The position numbers and the translations under genes are program-made. From an uncultured Leptotrichia sp. (GTDB lineage: Bacteria > Fusobacteriota > Fusobacteriia > Fusobacteriales > Leptotrichiaceae), in assembly GCA_938017765.1 (NCBI GenBank), contig CALIJH010000187.1, forward strand, positions 1 through 14,595: a stretch of 14,595 bases of DNA, read 5' to 3'. Below the pieces are notes generated by a model. That model was not told where the DNA came from. It saw only the letters and a program-made list of their open reading frames with translations, and ran no database searches. This document shows, piece after piece, positions 7,270-14,371 of the stretch. Position 1 is the stretch's first letter. Each line of letters starts with the position of its first letter.

Positions 7270-8337
7270 ATGAATTTTTATAATGAAGAAAAAATTTTGA
7301 AATGGAAAAATATACTTACAGTTTTATCATTGGCATTGCTTTCAGTATTTCTGTTTTTTAAAGTATATGTCTATTTTGAAAAATCCATTCAGATAATAAC
7401 GGGAACTATATTTCCCTTCATTCTTTCATTTGTAATAGTATATTCGCTTATGCCTTTTATTGATATGTTGAGCGAAACTTTTAAAATGAACAGAAAAATG
7501 GCTATATCACTGGTATTGCTTATATTCCTCATATTTTTCATATATGTGATATTAGCTTTTATACCTTTGATTGCAGGTCAGCTGTCAAGCCTTATAGAGT
7601 TTTTTATCAAAAATCAGGAAAGACTTCAAAGAAATATGTTTTCTTTTTTGGAGCAGAATAATATAAATATAAGGGATTCCATAATAAATTCCAAAGAAGT
7701 TATTTTTACTAATTTTATAAAGATACTCAATTCGAGCGTGTCATTACTGACAGGAACATTCAGTTTGTTGTTTATGACCCCTATTTTTACGATAATGCTC
7801 ATATTCAGCTATGATAATATAGATGAGGGTGTAAAAAAGGGCTTGAAAAAACTTGATAAGGAAGAACTTATACCTCTTATCAAACAAATGGATGACGCTA
7901 TTGGAAAATATATAAAAGTAACAGTTCTGGACAGTGTTATTGTAGGAATATGTTCCTACATTATTTTCTTTTTTCTCAAAATGGAATACAGTTCATTATT
8001 TTCAATAATAATAGGTGCAGGAAACGTTATTCCGTTTATAGGGCCTTTTATAGGTCTGATACCCGCGATACTTTATGCTTCTACAAAATCTTTCAAACTG
8101 GTAGTGATGATTATTGTATTTATAACTATATTACAAACTATAGAAGCAAACATAATAAAACCATGGCTTACAAGTAAATCTGTGGATATTCACCCTATAA
8201 CTACGCTTCTCGTTGTACTTATCGGAGGAGCATTATTTGGGATAGGAGGAGCATTTTTGGCTATTCCTGTGTATATTGTTTTAAAACTGGGAGTTATTTT
8301 TTATTTTGAAGAACCGGGAAAAAATAAAGAAAATTGA
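7270..8337 (+). CDS. AI-2E family transporter (UPF0118 membrane protein)
   Basis: This 355-aa polytopic protein has the seven to eight hydrophobic segments of the AI-2E exporter family (TqsA/PerM/YtvI). Two hydrophobic segments near the N-terminus are followed by a long amphipathic stretch (about 100-150). The signature GAGNVIPFIGPFIGLIPA lies at about 248-265, and HPITTLLVVLIGGALFGIGG at about 303-322 precedes the last membrane segment. Characterised relatives export autoinducer-2 or act as sodium/proton antiporters, so the substrate here cannot be fixed. The ATG follows AAAGGAG. The stop codon at 8335-8337 lies inside the -35 element of the next gene's promoter. Confidence 0.92.
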   Translation: MNFYNEEKILKWKNILTVLSLALLSVFLFFKVYVYFEKSIQIITGTIFPFILSFVIVYSLMPFIDMLSETFKMNRKMAISLVLLIFLIFFIYVILAFIPLIAGQLSSLIEFFIKNQERLQRNMFSFLEQNNINIRDSIINSKEVIFTNFIKILNSSVSLLTGTFSLLFMTPIFTIMLIFSYDNIDEGVKKGLKKLDKEELIPLIKQMDDAIGKYIKVTVLDSVIVGICSYIIFFFLKMEYSSLFSIIIGAGNVIPFIGPFIGLIPAILYASTKSFKLVVMIIVFITILQTIEANIIKPWLTSKSVDIHPITTLLVVLIGGALFGIGGAFLAIPVYIVLKLGVIFYFEEPGKNKEN

Positions 8338-8362
8338 CAAAATCAAAAGTATATGTTAGCAT
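8334..8362 (+). promoter_or_regulatory. Promoter of the MarR-family regulator gene
   Basis: A perfect TTGACA at 8334-8339 is followed after 17 bases by TAGCAT (8357-8362), preceded by TG at 8354-8355, giving an extended -10. The -35 overlaps the stop codon of the preceding AI-2E family gene. Confidence 0.65.
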
Positions 8363-8373
8363 TGTATGTACAA
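8362..8373 (+). promoter_or_regulatory. Candidate MarR operator (inverted repeat)
   Basis: TTGTA-TG-TACAA is a perfect 5-2-5 inverted repeat that begins at the last base of the -10 element and covers the likely transcription start. MarR proteins commonly autoregulate by binding such short palindromes. Its assignment as an operator is inferred from position only. Confidence 0.4.
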
Positions 8374-8443
8374 AACTTTAAATGGGATTATCCTAAAAAT
8401 AAAAAATATAAGTCAAAAAAGAATGTAAAAGGAAGTGATTGAA

Positions 8444-8902
8444 ATGGAAAGTTGTACCAAGGGAGAAACGCAAATAAATAATTGTCTATATTTTACTATA
8501 TCAAGGCTATTCAGAGTAGTAAATAAATTTGCTGAAGAATCTTTCAGTAAAATGGATATATGTCCTACACACGCGTTTCTAATGGTTTTATTACAGGAGG
8601 AAGAAAACGGGCTATCTGTAAACAGGATATCGGAAGCTTTGACAATAGCTCCTTCGACTGTAACGAGATTTGTAGACAAATTAGTTTTAAAAGGCTATGT
8701 GGAAAGGGTAAAATCGGGCAAACAGTCTTTTACGAAAATAACTGAAGAAGGACTGAAAGTTATGCCTGAAGTATATAAAGCATGGGAAAGCATATTTTTT
8801 AAAATTGAAAAAATAGTGGATAATAAGGAATACATAGCCGAAACATTGAAAAATATTAAAGAATTTACTGATTTGATAGAGGAAAATCAGAAGTACATTT
8901 AA
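8444..8902 (+). CDS. MarR family transcriptional regulator
   Basis: This 152-aa protein has the standard MarR layout. N-terminal dimerisation helices (about 10-50) precede a winged helix, with the recognition helix region APSTVTRFVDKLVLKGYVER at about 69-88 and the wing KSGKQSFTKITEEG at about 90-103. A C-terminal helix pair completes the dimer interface. I chose ATG 8444 over GTG 8435 because AAGGAAGTGAT (8429-8439) forms an extended ribosome site that would itself contain the GTG. Three cysteines (4, 14 and 40) in the N-terminal part could allow thiol sensing, but that is speculation. There is no divergent partner. The nearest functional neighbour is the upstream AI-2E family gene, and the downstream gene converges. 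The ligand and targets are unknown. Confidence 0.9.
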   Translation: MESCTKGETQINNCLYFTISRLFRVVNKFAEESFSKMDICPTHAFLMVLLQEEENGLSVNRISEALTIAPSTVTRFVDKLVLKGYVERVKSGKQSFTKITEEGLKVMPEVYKAWESIFFKIEKIVDNKEYIAETLKNIKEFTDLIEENQKYI

Positions 8903-9040
8903 ATTATAAGTTCAGTTTTTCTGAAAATTATATGACATCTGTATCCAAAAAATCAAAATATGTTTAGATTACAAGGCTATATTAGTATATTTTATAGTTT
9001 TAATACATACTTGTATTCCAATATTAACTAAAGAAAAAAT

Positions 9041-9087
9041 AAAAATTAGGATTTAAGAGGAAAAATTCTCCCTAAATCCTAATTTTT
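9041..9087. terminator. Bidirectional terminator between marR and acetyltransferase genes
   Basis: A perfect 15-bp stem pairs 9041-9055 (AAAAATTAGGATTTA) with 9073-9087, with a 17-base loop. Both strands end in a T-run, so it can stop transcription from either side. The base of the stem reaches the stop codon of the minus-strand acetyltransferase (9087-9089). Confidence 0.85.
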
Positions 9088-9650
9088 TATAATTTATCAA
9101 TTTTTTTAATGACTTTACACGGATTTCCTGCTGCGACAGAATTTTCAGGAATATCTTTTGTAACGATACTTCCTGCTCCTATAACTGAGTTATCTCCTAT
9201 GGAAACACCCGGCAGTATAACCACATTTGCCCCTATCCACACATTATTTCCGATAGTTATCGGATAAGCAAACTCAAGCAACTCTTTATGTCTTAATTTG
9301 GGGTCGAGAGGATGTCCTGCTGTAAATATGCCGACATTAGGTGCAATCATTACGTTATTTCCGAAAGTTACTTTTGCACAATCCAGAATAGTACAGTTAT
9401 GGTTGATATAAAGATTATCCCCTGCAACTATATTATAACCGTAATCACAAATAAAAGGAAATTCTATCCAAAAATTTTTTCCTATTTTTCCGAACAGAGA
9501 TTCTATTATTCTGTTTTTCTTTTTTATATCCGAAGGTCTTGTATTATTAAAATCAAAACACAATTCTTTGGCACGTAGACGTTCTTCTGTAAGTTCTTTT
9601 CCAAAACTTTGATATAACTCACCTTTCAGCATTTTTTCCTTTTCAGTCAT
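9087..9650 (-). CDS. Sugar O-acetyltransferase, Maa/LacA type
   Basis: This 187-aa protein has an N-terminal maltose-acetyltransferase (Mac) helical domain (about 5-57), then a left-handed beta helix of hexapeptide repeats (about 65-178) such as ITIGNNVWIGANVVILPG and VSIGDNSVIGAGSIVT. The catalytic His is in TAGHPLD (His113). Family members move an acetyl group from acetyl-CoA to the 6-hydroxyl of glucose, maltose or galactosides. The real acceptor is unknown. The ATG at 9650 directly follows the stop codon of the cyclotransferase-like gene, and its ribosome site lies in that gene's last codons, so the two are translationally linked. It appears to be the last gene of the minus-strand string. 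Confidence 0.92.
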   Translation of the reverse strand: MTEKEKMLKGELYQSFGKELTEERLRAKELCFDFNNTRPSDIKKKNRIIESLFGKIGKNFWIEFPFICDYGYNIVAGDNLYINHNCTILDCAKVTFGNNVMIAPNVGIFTAGHPLDPKLRHKELLEFAYPITIGNNVWIGANVVILPGVSIGDNSVIGAGSIVTKDIPENSVAAGNPCKVIKKIDKL

Positions 9651-9663
9651 TTATCTCTCCTGT
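9646..9663 (-). repeat. Copy 2 of an 18-base duplicated translation start region
   Basis: This is identical to 10099-10116. It spans the junction of the cyclotransferase-like and acetyltransferase genes and supplies both the last codons and stop of one gene and the ribosome site and start of the other. Confidence 0.8.
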
Positions 9664-10103
9664 TTATATACATTTAGAAAGTCATTGTCTTTAATTTTAT
9701 CTCCTAAAGTACCTTTTAATGCAGGGTTATTTAGATTAAAAACATAGACATAGGCTTTATCCGTTTTACTGTAACTGCTGTCATAAATATCGAGATAAAG
9801 TTTGTTGTACTGGTTATTTTCAAGATTTTCTCCGTAATATCCTTCCATTTGATCCATTTTTTCAAACAAGTCTTTTATGTTTTCAGTATCATCAGAAAAT
9901 TCATATAATTCCCCTATTGTAAAATTTTCGGGATTATTTTTTTCTTGCGGATCGGATAAAATTAACGCAGGATATTTCTGATTTGTAAGAGTGAAAATGT
10001 TTCCTTTCACATAAAACATACCTTTAAATTGGGCTATATCCTCAATATAATGGTGATTAAAACAGCCTTTTCTTAAAGAGCCGTATACAAATAATTTTGT
10101 CAT
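9651..10103 (-). CDS. Gamma-glutamylcyclotransferase family protein
   Basis: This 150-aa cytoplasmic protein has the family's substrate loop FVYGSLRKG at residues 5-13. A likely catalytic Glu is in IGELYEF (Glu65), and MDQMEGYY at about 83-90 matches the conserved region after it. Length matches the small AIG2/YtfP-like branch. Family enzymes cyclise gamma-glutamyl amino acids or gamma-glutamyl amines and release 5-oxoproline. Which substrate is used here cannot be told. It sits 57 bases downstream of pcp, an enzyme that also makes 5-oxoproline, and directly abuts the acetyltransferase gene. Its initiation region (GAGAGATAAATG) is identical to that of the acetyltransferase gene. Confidence 0.88.
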   Translation of the reverse strand: MTKLFVYGSLRKGCFNHHYIEDIAQFKGMFYVKGNIFTLTNQKYPALILSDPQEKNNPENFTIGELYEFSDDTENIKDLFEKMDQMEGYYGENLENNQYNKLYLDIYDSSYSKTDKAYVYVFNLNNPALKGTLGDKIKDNDFLNVYKQER

Positions 10104-10116
10104 TTATCTCTCCTGT
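10099..10116 (-). repeat. Copy 1 of an 18-base duplicated translation start region
   Basis: The 18 bases around the cyclotransferase-like start (10099-10116) are identical to those around the acetyltransferase start (9646-9663). They contain the GGAGAG ribosome site, the spacer TAA and ATGAC. In the second position the TAA is used as a stop codon; here it is only spacer. Confidence 0.8.
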
Positions 10117-10160
10117 AATATAGTATTATTTTATGAGAAACTGTCGTCATTACAGTCTGT

Positions 10161-10802
10161 TTAACATACCGTTCCGCCTATTTCTTTTATATCTTCGGCA
10201 TTTTCAACTATCGCTTCGATAGCCGCAGTCAGTCCCGTAACAATAGTGTTCAGCTCCATTGAGGGCATATTTCTTTTATCGACAACTTGTTCAGGCAAAA
10301 AAGGAATATGGATAAATCCTGATTTTTTTCCTTTGTATTTTTTCTCAACAAGGTACAGTACACCGTATAACACATGGTTACATACAAAAGTACCCGCAGT
10401 ATAGGAAACCGAAGCAGGGATTTTGTTCTTCTGAATATTCTGAACCATAGCTTTGACAGGCAGTTTTACAAAATAGGCATTATCTCCGTCAGAAAATACA
10501 GGCTCGTCTATAACCTGATTTCCTTCATTATCAGGAATACGGAAATCGTCCATATTTATACCGACACGCTCAACAGTGATATCAAATCTTCCTCCCGCCT
10601 GTCCGACTGACAGTATAATGTCAGGATTATGCTCCTGAATGGCTTTTTCTATTTTTTCTAAAGATTTTCCTCTAACTGTAGGTATTTCCAGTTTTATAAT
10701 TTCAGCTCCTGCAATATTGTCAGGTAATTTTTTTACCGATTCAATAGCAGGGTTTATAGGTTCTCCTCCAAAAGGATCAAAACCTGTAACAAGTATTTTC
10801 AT
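10161..10802 (-). CDS. pcp: Pyrrolidone-carboxylate peptidase (pyroglutamyl peptidase I)
   Basis: This 213-aa cysteine peptidase (C15 family) removes N-terminal 5-oxoproline from peptides in the cytoplasm. The start MKILVTGFDPFGGEPINP is diagnostic. The catalytic triad is visible: Glu78 in TVERVGIN, Cys141 in GTFVCNHVLYG and His165 in GFIHIPFLPEQ. The spacing is the same as in the well-studied Bacillus enzyme (Glu81, Cys144, His168), shifted by three. Length is normal. No ribosome site precedes the ATG at 10802, which is odd here. AAAGGAG at about 10856-10862 is too far away and opens no frame to this start. The gene lies downstream of the DUF969/DUF979 pair, a neighbourhood that fits 5-oxoproline metabolism. 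Confidence 0.96.
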   Translation of the reverse strand: MKILVTGFDPFGGEPINPAIESVKKLPDNIAGAEIIKLEIPTVRGKSLEKIEKAIQEHNPDIILSVGQAGGRFDITVERVGINMDDFRIPDNEGNQVIDEPVFSDGDNAYFVKLPVKAMVQNIQKNKIPASVSYTAGTFVCNHVLYGVLYLVEKKYKGKKSGFIHIPFLPEQVVDKRNMPSMELNTIVTGLTAAIEAIVENAEDIKEIGGTVC

Positions 10803-11000
10803 ATATTTATCATATAGCGGATATATAATAATGTCTTATATAAAAGCTATAAGCTCCTTTCTATAAATTTGTTCCGTAAATATGTCTTTTACATAATAAT
10901 CAGACAGTAATCCATTCTCTACTATGATATATTTATCGGATATTTCATTTTCACATAATAATAATCAGATAGTAATAATTTAGACAATAATAAGAAAATA
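10803..11000 (-). repeat. Spacer with degenerate repeats between DUF979 and pcp genes
   Basis: ATAATAATCAGACAGTAAT (10893-10911) recurs with one mismatch at 10958-10976, 65 bases away. ATATATTTAT plus CGGATAT is contiguous at 10927-10943 and is interrupted by seven bases (CATATAG) at 10801-10824. This suggests old, decaying duplications. No terminator or convincing promoter is visible. Confidence 0.55.
10836..10964 (-). pseudogene. Possible gene remnant: 42-codon open frame without a start
   Basis: On the minus strand, codons from 10964 to 10839 are open and end in TAA at 10838-10836. The translation contains a protein-like stretch (VENGLLSDYYVKDIFTEQI) but has no ATG, GTG or TTG in frame and is preceded by TGA. 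It may be the tail of a decayed gene or chance in AT-rich DNA. Confidence 0.2.
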
Positions 11001-11942
11001 TTATTTTACTTCGAATAATATCAGCATTAGTATAATGTGAACGGCAAGTAATACAAGTGCCATAGGCAATTGGGTTTTGATAATGCCGTTTTTGTCCTTT
11101 ATTTCAAGAATAGAAGCAGGCACTATATTAAAGTTTGCAGCCATAGGAGTCATAAGTGTTCCGCAGTAACCGGCGGTCATCCCCAAAGCTCCGATAACGG
11201 CAGGATTTCCCCCGTGTTTCAGAATGAATGGTATACCTATGCCCGCAGTTATTACTGAAAAAGCTGCGAAAGCATTTCCCATAATCATAGTAAATAATGC
11301 CATTCCGATAGCATAGATTACAATACCTAAAAAAATATTTCCTGAAGGTACTACTGCCGAGATACTTTGAGATATTACATTTCCTACCCCCGCTTCCTTG
11401 AAAACGGCACCCAGTGCGGCAAGAAGCTGAGGCAGAAGAGCAGACGCACCTACCTGCATTAAAAGTCTGGCAGTATCATCATTAGTTTCTTTGAGTTTAG
11501 GTTTTAAAATAATTGAAGCGACAATCAGCGAAATAATTGCACCTCCGCCTATCCCAACTGCCGAAGGGACAGTTACTTTTCCGATTTTAAACTGGAGAAT
11601 AAGAAAAGCTGAAACTCCTATTAATAAAGCGGGAATAAATATTTTATTTTTAAATTTTTGGCTCTGGGCAATTTTAAATTCGTGTGTAATAACTGCGAAG
11701 TTTCCTATTTGAAGCTGATTTGTAACCGTAATCAGTCCTAAAATTATGAGCAATGCTCCTGTAACTTCGTAAGGAACAGCATTTCCAAGTATAAAAATGA
11801 CACCTAAAATAAACCAGAATAAAAACGTTCCGATTTTTGCTTTTTCATTTTTCAGTCCTCTGAATGCTGTACTTATGCTCACAAGTCCACAGAGAATATA
11901 AATAATTTCCGATAGGATATTAAAGAATGATTTTAAGTCCAT
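11001..11942 (-). CDS. DUF979 family membrane protein, probable permease subunit
   Basis: This 313-aa protein has about ten hydrophobic segments spread along its length, as in DUF979. The GTLMTPMAANFNIVPA region (about 270-285) and the glycine-rich GMALFTMIMGNAFAAFSV (about 212-229) resemble the half-membrane loops of ion-transporter-type permeases. DUF979 is normally encoded next to DUF969, as here, and the pair is often found with pcp. That association is recalled from genome context, and a role in moving 5-oxoproline is inference. The ATG at 11942 overlaps the DUF969 stop by one base (TAATG), with AAAGGAGG upstream, so the pair is translationally coupled and probably forms one transporter. 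Confidence 0.85.
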   Translation of the reverse strand: MDLKSFFNILSEIIYILCGLVSISTAFRGLKNEKAKIGTFLFWFILGVIFILGNAVPYEVTGALLIILGLITVTNQLQIGNFAVITHEFKIAQSQKFKNKIFIPALLIGVSAFLILQFKIGKVTVPSAVGIGGGAIISLIVASIILKPKLKETNDDTARLLMQVGASALLPQLLAALGAVFKEAGVGNVISQSISAVVPSGNIFLGIVIYAIGMALFTMIMGNAFAAFSVITAGIGIPFILKHGGNPAVIGALGMTAGYCGTLMTPMAANFNIVPASILEIKDKNGIIKTQLPMALVLLAVHIILMLILFEVK

Positions 11943-12634
11943 TAGTTGCTACCTCCTTTTGAATGTTTCTTGGCGGTCAAAATTTTTCTATCATACAGCC
12001 ATACTTGGATGGCAGTAAAGATTATGGCGATAATTCCTATAGGTAATGAGAATAATGCAAGGTCTTTTAAGGAAACGTCGTATCCGCTCTCTTGCAAAGT
12101 ACCGTGAATTAGAAGAAGTCCCGAAGCACCTATAAATATATTTTGAGAAAAGAAATTACCGTAATTTTCCACTGAAGCACTTAGGCTTTTTAGATTTTCG
12201 GTTTCTTTTTCCGTCAGTTCATCTTCTTTGGAAGATTTTGCCGCAGCTTCAGCCATAGGTAAAATAAGAGGTCTGATAAACTGTATGTGTCCTCCTATTC
12301 TGATTGACAAAGCTCCCGCAATAGAACGGATAATCATATAAAAAGTCAAAATTTTCCCCGCAGTGGCATTTTTAAGTTTTCCGATTAATTCAGCACTTCT
12401 TTCTCTAAGACCGTATCTCTCAAGCATTGCGATAACGGGAAAGCTGATTAGAAAAATGGACATCAGCCTGTTATCAACAAAGGCTTTTCCTATAATTCCG
12501 AGAATTTTCAGAAAGTCCATTTTTGCAGCTAACCCCGTAGCAATTCCTGCAGTAAGAACAACAGCAAGGACATCAAGTTTTAGACTGAAGCCCACGACAA
12601 TAATAACGATACCTATAAGTATCCATAAATTCAT
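11942..12634 (-). CDS. DUF969 family membrane protein, probable permease subunit
   Basis: This 230-aa protein has about five or six membrane segments. It begins MNLWILIGIVIIVVGFSLKL. It carries conserved-looking polar motifs within the membrane part: SFPVIAMLERYGLRERSAEL (about 64-83), SIRIGGHIQFIRPLILPMAE (about 110-129) and SVENYGNFFSQNIFIGASG (about 154-172). I chose the ATG at 12634 because GGGAGGAA lies 6-8 bases before it. The longer in-frame extension to 12697 has no ribosome site and overlaps the promoter. The length then matches the family. It is first in the minus-strand string, with DUF979 immediately after. Confidence 0.88.
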   Translation of the reverse strand: MNLWILIGIVIIVVGFSLKLDVLAVVLTAGIATGLAAKMDFLKILGIIGKAFVDNRLMSIFLISFPVIAMLERYGLRERSAELIGKLKNATAGKILTFYMIIRSIAGALSIRIGGHIQFIRPLILPMAEAAAKSSKEDELTEKETENLKSLSASVENYGNFFSQNIFIGASGLLLIHGTLQESGYDVSLKDLALFSLPIGIIAIIFTAIQVWLYDRKILTAKKHSKGGSN

Positions 12635-12668
12635 AAAAATTCCTCCCTTATTTAATTTTAATATCATT

Positions 12669-12697
12669 ATTTTACCTTTAAAATAAAATAAATGCAA
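12669..12697 (-). promoter_or_regulatory. Promoter of the DUF969-DUF979 operon
   Basis: On the minus strand, TTGCAT (12697-12692) and TAAAAT (12674-12669) are separated by exactly 17 bases. Transcription should start near 12662, about 28 bases before the ATG. Confidence 0.6.
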
Positions 12698-12740
12698 TAG
12701 GAATAAAATAATTTTTACGATAAATTCTCCAATTATCTGA

Positions 12741-12769
12741 TTGAATTTTGCCCCTTATTTATGTATAAT
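12741..12769 (+). promoter_or_regulatory. Promoter of the two-gene membrane protein operon
   Basis: TTGAAT (12741-12746) and a perfect TATAAT (12764-12769) are separated by 17 bases. This predicts transcription from about 12776 and a leader of roughly 105 bases. Confidence 0.7.
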
Positions 12770-12822
12770 GTAATTATTATAAAATTATGATTGGCCTTGA
12801 TAGGAGAACTGAATAAAAATTG

Positions 12823-12843
12823 ATTTAAATTTAAAATTTAAAT
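12823..12843 (+). promoter_or_regulatory. AT-only perfect inverted repeat in the leader
   Basis: Arms ATTTAAATTT and AAATTTAAAT (10 bases each) flank a single A. The repeat lies in the predicted leader, 38 bases before the ATG at 12882. It could be a protein-binding site, or chance in AT-rich DNA; the RNA loop would be too tight without opening inner pairs. Confidence 0.3.
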
Positions 12844-12881
12844 AGGAACTTAAATTTATGAAAAAGAGAGGAGAAAACAAA

Positions 12882-13694
12882 ATGAGTAAAGTAGAAGAAA
12901 AATACGGAAAAGCCAAAAAAGTTGTGGGAAGCAGATTTTATTTAAAATTTGTTTCATGGTCAAATATAGTACTATGGTCGTGTTTCATATTTGCAACAAT
13001 AACAGTCGGATTTAACTCTATCGGAAAAATTATGGAAAATAAAGGTATATCAGGAGTTCTGACAATAATTTTAGTACTATTTTTATTAATTTTAGCTCAA
13101 ATCGGATTTATAGCACTGGGAATTTTTCTTTTGAAAAAATATTCCAATATATATTTTTATGACGACGGATTTGTTGTAGGTAGTAAAGGGGAAAAGAATT
13201 ATTATAAGGATTTGAAATATTATTTCACACCCGGACTTACACCCGGAACTTTTGCAAGTATTAATTATAAACCAGGAAATCAGGATTGGAAAATGATACT
13301 GGGTAACGGCTATGGAGTAAAATCATTTCATTTATTTCAAGAAGATGTAGTAAAAGCGGTCTATTCTGAAGTAATGGAAAATATAGAAAGGGGAGGAATG
13401 GAAGTATTTCCTTTTAAAAATCCTAAAAAGAATGTGTTGGGATTTTTCGGTCAAAGAAGAACTTTAGCTAAAATGGCTGAATTAATAGAAAACGGCTATA
13501 AAATAACGGTAACAAAAGAATATATATCTTTTGACAATGAAATCTATAAATGGGATGATTATAAAGTAAGCGGAAATTATGGAAATATAAAAGTTTTCAG
13601 TTTGGATGGAAAAGTAATATTATCCCTTGTAAATCTCACAGTCTATAGACCAAATCTACTTAGTACGCTAATAAGCGCATTGAATAAAAATTAG
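12882..13694 (+). CDS. Membrane-anchored protein of unknown function with PH-like C-terminal part
   Basis: This 270-aa protein has two membrane segments (about 25-45 and 56-84) near the N-terminus and a long soluble remainder. The soluble part has two beta-rich stretches with a similar pattern: IYFYDDGFVVGSKGEKNYYKDL (about 90-111), and about 190-205, with ITVTKEYISFDNEIYKWDDY. Each is a short strand, acidic turn, strand and then an aromatic residue. This resembles the bacterial PH-like or YcxB-like pattern, possibly duplicated, but no family is certain. I chose the ATG at 12882 because GAGGAG stands 8 bases before it. The ATG at 12858 lacks a ribosome site. It is the first gene of a two-gene operon. 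Confidence 0.75.
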   Translation: MSKVEEKYGKAKKVVGSRFYLKFVSWSNIVLWSCFIFATITVGFNSIGKIMENKGISGVLTIILVLFLLILAQIGFIALGIFLLKKYSNIYFYDDGFVVGSKGEKNYYKDLKYYFTPGLTPGTFASINYKPGNQDWKMILGNGYGVKSFHLFQEDVVKAVYSEVMENIERGGMEVFPFKNPKKNVLGFFGQRRTLAKMAELIENGYKITVTKEYISFDNEIYKWDDYKVSGNYGNIKVFSLDGKVILSLVNLTVYRPNLLSTLISALNKN

Positions 13695-13714
13695 GAATTA
13701 TAAGGAGTAGAAGA

Positions 13715-14290
13715 ATGGATTTGAAGTTTACAGTGAAAAAAGATGAAAATAAACTTTTGGGACTGGTCGGAGGACTGTTAGGAGCCAAATTGGCAATAAT
13801 AATTTATGTAATAATTTCTATGACAAATGAATATTATCCTGTAGTTACTCCTATACTTTTCACCGTTTTGCCGATGACTGGATTTATGTATCTTCCCAAA
13901 TGGATAAATGAGAAAAGAGAAAAACCCGAAGAAGAGGAAATGGGAGTCAGTAAATTCGGAGAAAAAAGGAGTAAATTTTTTTATGAATATCCTGAAATGA
14001 CATTATTTTCGACATTTTTTACCGTAATATTTGCAGTGGGGGGAGCATATATAGGAGAAGTTATAAATTTAGCTGTTTTAGCAAAGAGAATTAATCCTGA
14101 ATTTTCATTTTTTTACTGTTTGTCTTACTCGTTTAGTGAAGTATTTGTAGAACCTACGGTGAGCGGGTATTTATATGCCAATTGGATACAAATAATAATT
14201 ATAGTCATAGTAATGGGTGTAATAAGTGTTGTTGCTCCCATGGCAGTCAAGAAAAAAAATGGTAAATGGGAAAATCGAACGGGTTTCTAA
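13715..14290 (+). CDS. Polytopic membrane protein of unknown function
   Basis: This 191-aa protein has four or five hydrophobic segments: about 14-35, 41-60, 94-119, possibly 128-146, and 157-176. An acidic and basic loop (KREKPEEEEMG, about 67-77) follows the second. I recognise no family and no catalytic motif. AAGGAGTAG lies upstream at a normal distance, and the gap from the preceding gene is 20 bases, so both are read from the promoter at 12741. The shared operon suggests a joint role at the membrane. Confidence 0.75.
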   Translation: MDLKFTVKKDENKLLGLVGGLLGAKLAIIIYVIISMTNEYYPVVTPILFTVLPMTGFMYLPKWINEKREKPEEEEMGVSKFGEKRSKFFYEYPEMTLFSTFFTVIFAVGGAYIGEVINLAVLAKRINPEFSFFYCLSYSFSEVFVEPTVSGYLYANWIQIIIIVIVMGVISVVAPMAVKKKNGKWENRTGF

Positions 14291-14322
14291 TGAAGAAAAA
14301 ATAATAAAAATTGTCAGTCAAG

Positions 14323-14357
14323 TTTTATTGGATTTATATGAAAGAACACCAATAAAA
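14323..14357 (+). other. Upstream hairpin in the 3' region
   Basis: TTTTATTGG (14323-14331) pairs perfectly with CCAATAAAA (14349-14357) across a 17-base loop. No T-run follows, so it is not a classical terminator. It would form in the 3' end of the transcript just before the real terminator. Confidence 0.4.
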
Positions 14358-14371
14358 TATGAAAAAATATG

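Noticed and set aside
8435..8443. GTG start for the MarR-family gene
   Set aside because: The GTG is part of the extended ribosome site itself; ATG 8444 has the better spacing.
8911..9017. Small hairpins (TTCAG/CTGAA at 8911-8925 and AATACA/TGTATT at 9002-9017) after marR
   Set aside because: Stems of five or six pairs are common by chance in this DNA, and the strong terminator at 9041 already explains transcript ends.
10893..10976. Two 19-base repeats 65 bases apart as a CRISPR array
   Set aside because: There are only two copies, the repeat is too short and AT-rich, the intervening sequence is also partly repeated, and no cas gene is present.
12635..12697. 21-residue N-terminal extension of the DUF969 protein
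   Set aside because: It has no ribosome site, overlaps the -10 and -35 elements, and the internal ATG at 12634 has GGGAGG and gives the usual family length.
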